Shown here: positions 58,901 through 64,000 of the stretch, in pieces
Layout: each line of letters starts with the position of its first letter
Position numbering within the stretch: position 1 is the first letter of the stretch
NCBI RefSeq assembly: GCF_014805685.1
Contig: NC_060892.1
Location: 6,982,490 to 7,046,489, forward strand
Direction of reading: 5' to 3'
DNA: 64,000 nucleotides
Origin: Silurus meridionalis
Lineage: Eukaryota > Chordata > Actinopteri > Siluriformes > Siluridae
Position numbers and translations under genes: made by a program
The notes under the pieces: generated by a model
Seen by the model: only the letters and a program-made list of their open reading frames with translations
Told to the model about the DNA's origin: nothing
The model's database searches: none

Positions 58901-60973
58901 GGGAGGGCAGTGAAGTGGTGCGGTTGCAGGGAGAAGAGGTAGAGAAGGTGGAGGAGTTCAGGTACCTCGTGTCAACAGTGCAAAGTAATAGAGAGTTTGT
59001 TAGAGAAGTGAAGAAAAGATTGCAGGCAGGGTGGCGTGGGTGGAGAATAGTGGCAGGAGTGATTTGTGATAGAAGAGTATCTGCGAGAGTGAAAGGGAAA
59101 GTGTTTAGGACTGTGGTGAGACCTGCGATGTTGTATGGTTTAGAGACAGTGACATTGAGTAACAGACAAGAGGTGAAACTGGAGGTAGCAGAGCTGTAGA
59201 TGTTGAGATTTTCATTGTGAGTGACAAGGATGGACACGATTAGAAACGAGTTTATTAGAGGGACAGCGCATATAGGACGTTCATGTTAGCATACCTTGCA
59301 ATTTAGCACGGTGTAAGACTGAATAAACTTCATTTCCAAAAGTCGTGTTGCACTCGGAGGGGACAGCACTTGCACTTACACCCACCGTCTTAGAGTTAGC
59401 TTTAACACCGCAGTGGTATGCTGTAGCCGTGCCTGCACTGTCTGCTACCTGTTTATCCACACTGTATGTCTGCACATCACAAACACAAACATGTTAATGT
59501 CAAACAGATCTCAGTCTAATTTTTCTACAAATAAGCTGATTCAGTTTAGCTGGAAACCAGCTATTTTAAGACAATGAAAATGGAAAAATCTTGTGTAAAT
59601 TTGTGCTCAGGGTTTCCTTGTGTACACATCTTTGTCATGATAAAAGTAGTTTTTTTTTACTTTTTTCAGTAAAAATAAACAACACAGACATATGAAATAA
59701 ACAGCTGATGTACACGAAGCTGATGTACATCATACTCACAAATAAATTGTGAGTATGATGATGCTGATTATGATTATGTTGGTAAAGATAATAGTGATAA
59801 TGCACTGATAATTATCATGATGATGTCGTTTTTTTTTTACCTTTGATAGTGCAAGGTAAGGAAACTTATCCATGGCGAGGACAGTCTCCTCCCCTGTTTG
59901 TCCATCTATTTGTCCTCTCATGATTCGTGCAGCTGAGACAGTGGACACGCCCATTCCTGTTTGACAAATCATTGAGACATGGATGTATAATAATTACTTA
60001 TACAAGAACATATACGCAAATACAGTATATGATTAATGTCTGAATTAATAAATTCTAGAAAGATATAAGCAGTTTCTGTATTTTTTTTACCAAATTATTT
60101 ACATATAAATACAGATTCCTAAGCAGAGACACACTGTGATGTACACATGCACATTAATAATTTATTGCTATTTATAATACCATTGACAAACAAATCTATG
60201 GGGAGACAATGTTCATTGCTAAAAGCGCTATACAATTAAAAATGGATTGAATTGAATTGAATTTAATGGAATTTAATTAAATTTAACAAAGAATCCAGCT
60301 GGGCAATGCCTTAGGCAAATATCTGGGCAGATTATTGTGACTAGACAAAGTTATAGTAACTATAGTTGTTCAAAACTTCCATATTGGCGAAGGCCCCATT
60401 TAGGCCAAAAGCTCTTTGTTGGAAAGCCATTTCACTGGGTAGACTACTTTGGAAAGAAGCTCATAGCTAGAAGAGCCTTGTGTTAGACTGAAACCCAATG
60501 TTGGACAAAAGCTTTAGGTTCAGAAAACACAATTAAGTTAAGAATTCTTAGGTTAGACAAAGCTTCATGTTGAGCAAAAGCTTCATGTTGGGAAAAGCCA
60601 TATTTTGGCCAGAAACTTCAAGTTGGGCAAAGCATGATAGAGAGAAACTTAATGCTGAGCAAAAGGCCCATGCCATGCAAAAAGACTCCAAAGCCTCCAA
60701 CCCAATTGCTGTAGACCTTTGCACAATGAATCAGAGAAAGTTGGGCCAGAGCTTTCAGATCATGCATTGATTGAGATCAATTTCATATAAAGTCATTTAC
60801 AAGCCACACCTTGTTTTAACGCCCCTTAGCCAAACTTACACATCATAACTCACCATCACCAAGGAAAAGGATAATATTTTTGGCCCTGTGATTCTGTGGT
60901 TGAAGTTTAAGTGCCCCATCCAGCATTCTCCTTGCTTGTTCATTCCAGTATGAAGGATCTGCTTCCCAAAGAG
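47262..60973 (-). CDS. alpi: Intestinal-type alkaline phosphatase, copy B, exons 2-11
   Basis: A second GPI-type alkaline phosphatase downstream of copy A. Exons in transcript order: 60854-60973, 59841-59956, 59295-59469, 54843-55015, 53849-53983, 52854-52929, 51270-51404, 50827-51018, 50618-50734, 47262-47527. All borders keep phase, and sizes match copy A within one to three codons (exon 6 is three codons longer). Key residues are kept: Asp in LFLGDG, Ser in [28 protein letters not shown] and [10 protein letters not shown]-glycosylation sequons include NTT, NRT and NVS. The C terminus ends in a short Leu-rich stretch, weaker than usual as a GPI signal. The exon 1 signal peptide was not found up to 64,000 and may lie beyond the window. 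Intron 8 (51019-51269) shows the same AT…AA ends as copy A. Reading frame and active site are intact, so it is probably functional. Confidence 0.9.
47993..48510. repeat. Decayed DNA-transposon-like repeat, alpi copy B intron 10
   Basis: Begins tgtacaaccccaattccagc and continues gcaatgatttgcaaatctc. Near 48,436-48,456 it has the inverted wording gaaatttgcaaatcatttc, as in a widespread teleost non-autonomous element with terminal inverted repeats. The right end is poorly kept. Confidence 0.45.
49060..49330. repeat. Dispersed repeat related to 15,280-15,850
   Basis: Shares the family wording (gtgcccattgtag, acaggagtcagcatgggcac, actctgacactctgcag). Non-coding. Confidence 0.4.
49400..49790 (-). 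mobile_element. Non-LTR retrotransposon reverse transcriptase fragment
   Basis: The minus strand reads [22 protein letters not shown], then SVDHQLPDR near the end, matching the conserved palm region before the GxPQG block of non-LTR reverse transcriptases. It stops at an inverted repeat (49507-49555). Clade not assigned. Confidence 0.65.
49507..49555. repeat. Perfect 21-bp inverted repeat, 7-nt loop
   Basis: Arms 49507-49527 and 49535-49555 are exact reverse complements. It lies at the end of the retrotransposon fragment, suggesting a fold-back or template-switch rearrangement. Confidence 0.88.
50395..50575 (+). mobile_element. L2-family 3' tail
   Basis: Phrases ggtttcttcctcatacc, gggagtttttccttgcc and ggcttgctcattggga match the 46,050 copy. 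The terminal TTGAA repeats are lost. Confidence 0.65.
51664..51800 (-). repeat. Right arm of the distant inverted repeat with (TA)n
   Basis: Reverse complement of 46,515-46,610 with a few differences, followed by a (TA)n tract. The pair flanks exons 8 to 11 of alkaline phosphatase copy B. Confidence 0.85.
51802..52736. mobile_element. Tigger/pogo-like non-autonomous element inserted in (TA)n
   Basis: The ends CAGTGGAACCCGCTTAT and (complement) CAGTGGAACCCGGTTAT are terminal inverted repeats of pogo/Tigger type, with TA duplications at 51800-51801 and 52737-52738. (TA)n continues on both sides, so the insertion split a microsatellite. The interior (about 52,105-52,495) is unusually GC-rich and ends tggattcctgaca, possibly a nested LTR fragment. 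No transposase frame. Confidence 0.75.
52737..52802. repeat. (TA)n microsatellite
   Basis: The right half of the TA tract split by the Tigger-like element, about 32 units. Confidence 0.95.
53036..53290. mobile_element. Fragment of a pogo-like element
   Basis: Starts acagtaataccccattttacc, with CGCGGTTTGAA and gcttatcgcgaatt wording typical of pogo/Tigger terminal regions. No matching right end was found before the DIRS fragment begins. Confidence 0.35.
53291..53695 (+). mobile_element. DIRS-type retrotransposon fragment (reverse transcriptase plus end)
   Basis: The frame at about 53,395-53,539 reads [20 protein letters not shown] then [14 protein letters not shown], the N-terminal palm of DIRS reverse transcriptase with the catalytic VDLKDAY Asp. 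It continues out of frame (RVLPF-like), then jumps to the terminal wording (gcagtgtctcgttccctta … tacgtaacc). A deleted, inactive copy in alkaline phosphatase copy B intron 6. Confidence 0.75.
55796..55834. repeat. (CT)n microsatellite, alpi copy B intron 4
   Basis: About 19 CT units. Confidence 0.93.
55943..55994. repeat. (GT)n microsatellite, alpi copy B intron 4
   Basis: About 26 GT units. Confidence 0.95.
56410..56853. mobile_element. hAT-type MITE, 444 bp
   Basis: The left end CAGTGGTTCTTGAAAAT and inverted right end CAGTGGTTCTCAAAATG form terminal repeats. The flanking 8-mers CACTAACT and CTCTAACC agree at six of eight bases, consistent with an old target duplication. No coding capacity. 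Confidence 0.7.
56870..59279 (+). mobile_element. RTE-type non-LTR retrotransposon with endonuclease, 3'-truncated
   Basis: The most complete of four RTE copies. An open frame at 56,955-57,539 carries the APE-type endonuclease N terminus ([31 protein letters not shown]). The reverse transcriptase follows with frameshifts (GPDDIP near 58,150; GLHQGSAL near 58,669; FVDDIV near 58,767, with FADD changed to FVDD). It ends abruptly at about 59,279, inside the C-terminal region, without the usual RTE 3' end, 15 bp from the exon 4 donor of alkaline phosphatase copy B. Confidence 0.88.
60195..60275 (+). mobile_element. L2-family 3' tail fragment
   Basis: Contains caatgttcattgctaaaagc, gctatacaattaaa and a run of TTGAA-type units, as at 46,050-46,285. 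Confidence 0.55.
60380..60680. repeat. Degenerate tandem repeat, unit about 20-24 bp
   Basis: Variants of gttgggcaaaagcttcat recur about ten times (for example ttgagcaaaagcttcatg, gttggacaaaagctttag, gttgggcaaagcatg). It lies in alkaline phosphatase copy B intron 2. Confidence 0.55.
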
Positions 60974-61114
60974 CTGTTTATGAAGAGAAAAAGAAACCGA
61001 TTAAAAACAAAACATCATCTAATAGATCACAGTAGAGCTTGGGGCCTGTCTTATTTACAGCCTGCTCAGACACAAACTGAACACCCACCAATCACACACA
61101 AAAAGTGCTGACCA

Positions 61115-61142
61115 TACCATACCATACCATACCATACCATAC
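61115..61142. repeat. (ACCAT)n short tandem repeat
   Basis: About six pentamer units. Confidence 0.85.
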
Positions 61143-61199
61143 TATATTATAAATCTTTAATTAATATCTGCTTTTAGAATGCTTTACTATATAAACATT

Positions 61200-62280
61200 T
61201 TGGAGGATCCGGAGGAAGAGTCCTCCACATGCATGGTGGAGAAGCCGAAGCAAGAGGAGAAACTGGAGCTCAAGTTTCAAATAAGATTTTGGAATTGACA
61301 AAGAGCCCAGCCCAATCCAGGTCCAAGTTCTTTTGCCTCTATGGTCAGAATGCTTTGGAACGAGAATATGTGTCAAAATGGTATCCCATTCCAGCCTTTC
61401 TGTATGCTCTGTTGGCAGAACAAACAGTATCTGCAGTCAGGGCCAGCAGCAGGGGTGGGCTTAACCCACCCAAATTTGCACCTTACCCACCCAATCAAAG
61501 TTTGATTTTTATTATTTTAGCTAATGGAAAGAAATAATCAAGAATATACCAGCATCATTTCTAAGTTCTGATTGGGTGGGCAGCCTACAGCCAAACTGGA
61601 TTTAAAAAAAAAGTTTGTCTACTTTTCTCAGTCTGTGATTGTTGTACAGCAGCTAATAAATGCTCGTTTAACCGACATTACATTTCATTACACTTTATTC
61701 AACTGCTGTTACAACTTGATGTGTGTGTATAGTTTTTTTTAAGTCTATATGAAAGCCCAGTGCTGCATGTGCCTGTGGAGATGCTGCTGTTAGCACATAA
61801 GAGGCTATGGCTAATTTCAGATTACTCTCCACAAGCACTGCTCCTCCTAAGTCCTCAACATGTGCCAAAAGCAGACCCATCTCCTGGCTGTTTTAACCCC
61901 ATTTCAGGTGGTTAGAAATTTTAATATCAAGGCTCCATAGGATCCAATATTAGCTAATTGCCCAAAGCATGCTATCAGTATTGTATACTGCTAATTTAAT
62001 TTTTCCTGGTACCACACACCACAATGGCTGGAGACCTGGTAATTGGTGTGTCTTCAGCATCATGTGAGAGTTCCTTCTCAACACTGTCAAGAATACTAAA
62101 CCCCATTGACACACTATGTTGCAAAAAAAGAAAGAGGAATTTAGTAAACTTGGCCCGTGAGAAATTCATAACAAATACTTTAGACATGGAGGAATTTGTA
62201 AGTATATTTGCTAAGGGAAAAAGGAGACTAATGCTGTAGATGGATGGATGGACAGAACTATAGCTAGACAGAAAAAAATA
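61200..62280 (+). mobile_element. Decayed hAT transposon fragments
   Basis: At 62,024-62,239 the plus strand reads VIGVSSASCESSFSTLSRI … NLVNLAREKF, the hAT dimerisation domain (usual core CERSFS.L). A short upstream frame (61,229-61,537) may belong to the same or a second element, with an inverted pair of words around TGGGTGGGC (61,456-61,500 and about 61,575). No intact transposase. Confidence 0.6.
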
Positions 62281-62582
62281 GAAATATAACTGATAAACAA
62301 TACAAATAAAGTTGCAGGTTGCTGTAGGTTATAAAGAAATAAAGTAAAAAAAAAAAGATATTTATTTTTATAAAAAGTGGCAAAAACAATGTAATGTTCT
62401 GATACTGTCTTTGGTTAAGTAATGAATTGAGAAAAAAGTAAAAAAGAAAAAAAGAAAATTAAAACATTCTATAAAAGTGGAAAAAGGAAACTTTTTATAC
62501 AATGTTTTGATTTTCTACTGAAGTTTAAAAATAGGCTTGTTAAATTAATTTAGGAAAAAATATTAATTGAGAACTATAGATA

Positions 62583-62962
62583 AGGTCAGAAGTAGAGAGG
62601 AGTTGTGGTATTGTCTGTGGAAGTCAGCTGTTTCAGAGAAGTATGTGAGGGTGGTGCAAGATATGAGGGCAGTGTGACAGTATGGGGACAGGGTGACAGC
62701 AGTGAAGTGTGCAGTAGGAAAGACAGACTGGTTCAAGGTGGAGGTGAGACTGTATCAAAGATCGGCTCTGAGCCCTTTTCTGTTTGCAGTGGTGATTTGA
62801 CAGGTTGACGGACGAGTTCAAACAGGAGTCTCCATGGACTAATTTATTTGCGGATGATATTGTGATTTGTGGTGAGGCTAGGGAGCAGGTTGGAGAGCAT
62901 GGAGAGGAAGAGCCTGGAGAGGTGGAGGTACATGCTAGAGAGAGGGGGAATGAAAGTCAGAG
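62583..62962 (+). mobile_element. RTE-type retrotransposon fragment
   Basis: About 380 bp covering the RT palm: CAVGKTDWFKVE, LSPFLFAVV and [10 protein letters not shown] at about 62,850-62,880 (FADD catalytic box intact), then frameshift. Both ends are truncated. Confidence 0.8.
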
Positions 62963-63892
62963 GTCATTGGGCAGAGGGTCAATGTTTCAGGGTCCGGTCA
63001 TTGATTAAATATTCATTCTACTACATTTTGTGGTGTTTTAATAAATTATTAAATGCTCATTAATTGCTCATTAATTAAATACATTAATAATTAATTAATA
63101 AGAATAAGGAATGTATATACATATAATATAATATATATTTATGAGAAGACATAAAAAAACATCCTCACATATATATTCACACACACACATGCACACAACC
63201 GGCATTTTTCCTTTTTCCATTTACCCGGATGTGAAGCTTACAACAGTGTTTAGACTTTCCTTTTATTAAAACATGCCTGACTTTGTGTTGTAGAAAGCCT
63301 CTCCCCCCTTACCCCCGTCTTCCCCTCTCCCACAAAACACTGTGTTATTGGACCCCTTTCATGTGGTGCATATTTTTGCACACCACCGAATTCTTTGGAA
63401 AAATGATAAAGCGACTGCACTAGCATCGGCTCAGTTACAGTATGTTGTAGTATGTATATACTTCTCAATGTTTTTTTTTTTTTTTTTTATCTATTCCAGG
63501 CTATAAATTTGCAAAAAGCGTACTAATAAAAAAACTTGTCATAGTCAAGGCTAGCTAACAAACTAATGCAGTATTTCTCACTTGTTTTTGGACAGTTCCT
63601 GAAAAGCTAGCAAAGCATTCAATGCAACTACCACAACCATTTGATAGAACTTGTCTCTAAATGTACACAGTTTCAATAAATGCATGTGAGAGATTGTTCA
63701 TTAGAAAATGAGGGTTATTTATTTCAATCAGTACGACCTACTTGATTTTTCCACACTGTCTCATTCTCTGTCTCTTAATCTTTTCTTCGCTTTCTGTTAT
63801 CTCTGCATGATATTTGATGATTTCAGTCTCACACTCTGTTTGTCTTACTGTCTGATTTCTTGTCTGTCTCTCCAGCTATCTGTCTCGTTCTC

Positions 63893-63898
<6 letters not shown>
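62963..63898. other. Gene-free stretch at window end
   Basis: AT-rich, with TAT-rich and poly-T runs. I searched the minus strand for a signal-peptide exon of alkaline phosphatase copy B and found none in the required phase. Confidence 0.35.

Positions 63899-63940
<42 letters not shown>
63899..63940. repeat. (GT)n microsatellite
   Basis: About 20 GT units. Confidence 0.95.
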
Positions 63941-64000
63941 GAGCATCACCACACTGCTAAACTCCTTTAACCAGGATGCATTTAAGTGGGAAATAAAAGT

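Noticed and set aside
63590..63650. Minus-strand ATG with a short hydrophobic peptide as exon 1 of alkaline phosphatase copy B
   Set aside because: Its only donor leaves phase 2, whereas exon 2 needs phase 1.

Overview
This is about 64 kb of AT-rich vertebrate nuclear DNA, almost certainly from a teleost fish. The signs are intron-rich vertebrate genes, dense (CA)n and (TA)n microsatellites, and Tc1-like, hAT, DIRS, L2 and RTE elements of the kinds common in ostariophysan fishes. I cannot name the species from sequence alone. Four protein genes are supported, all on the minus strand, and nearly everything between them is mobile-element debris.

Layout: (1) 1-3,850 holds repeats only: a Tc1-like end, an RTE retrotransposon and a hAT MITE. 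(2) 3,850-12,126 is nucleolin (ncl), 17 coding exons and 720 codons. Its introns carry six box C/D and H/ACA snoRNA sequences: SNORA75 once, SNORD20 three times (one decayed) and SNORD82 twice. Paired ACTACATTTCCC motifs lie upstream, and CACGTG E-boxes lie upstream and in intron 1. (3) 12.3-15.9 kb is intergenic, with a second RTE copy. (4) 16.1-25.7 kb is ppp1r2 (PP1 inhibitor-2), six coding exons with a probable long 3' UTR. (5) 25.8-32.3 kb is intergenic: an L2 LINE, a SINE interrupted by a hAT element with perfect 8-bp target duplications, a decayed Tc1 and a DIRS-type element. (6) 32,442-42,249 is a complete 11-exon intestinal-type alkaline phosphatase gene (526 codons). (7) 42.3-47.2 kb is intergenic. 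(8) 47,262-60,973 is a second alkaline phosphatase gene in the same orientation (exons 2-11; exon 1 not found). Its introns are full of transposons. (9) 61-64 kb holds hAT and RTE fragments.

Function: nucleolin and its intron-encoded snoRNAs both serve ribosome biogenesis. The C/D guides pair with 18S rRNA so that the D+5 rule selects the nucleotides corresponding to human U1804 and A1678, and the H/ACA pocket selects U93. Ppp1r2 inhibits protein phosphatase 1. The tandem alkaline phosphatases are GPI-anchored, secretory-pathway zinc/magnesium enzymes. Human NCL and the ALPI/ALPP cluster also both lie on 2q37, so the ncl-alpi linkage looks ancient.

The most unusual observation is that intron 8 of both alkaline phosphatase genes lacks GT-AG ends at the conserved, frame-preserving position. 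The two copies read AT(A/G)AGT ... TAA there, which suggests an inherited AT-AA intron. Other notable points are the multiplied snoRNAs, a run of phase-matched acidic exons in ncl, and a perfect 33-bp hairpin inside an alkaline phosphatase intron.
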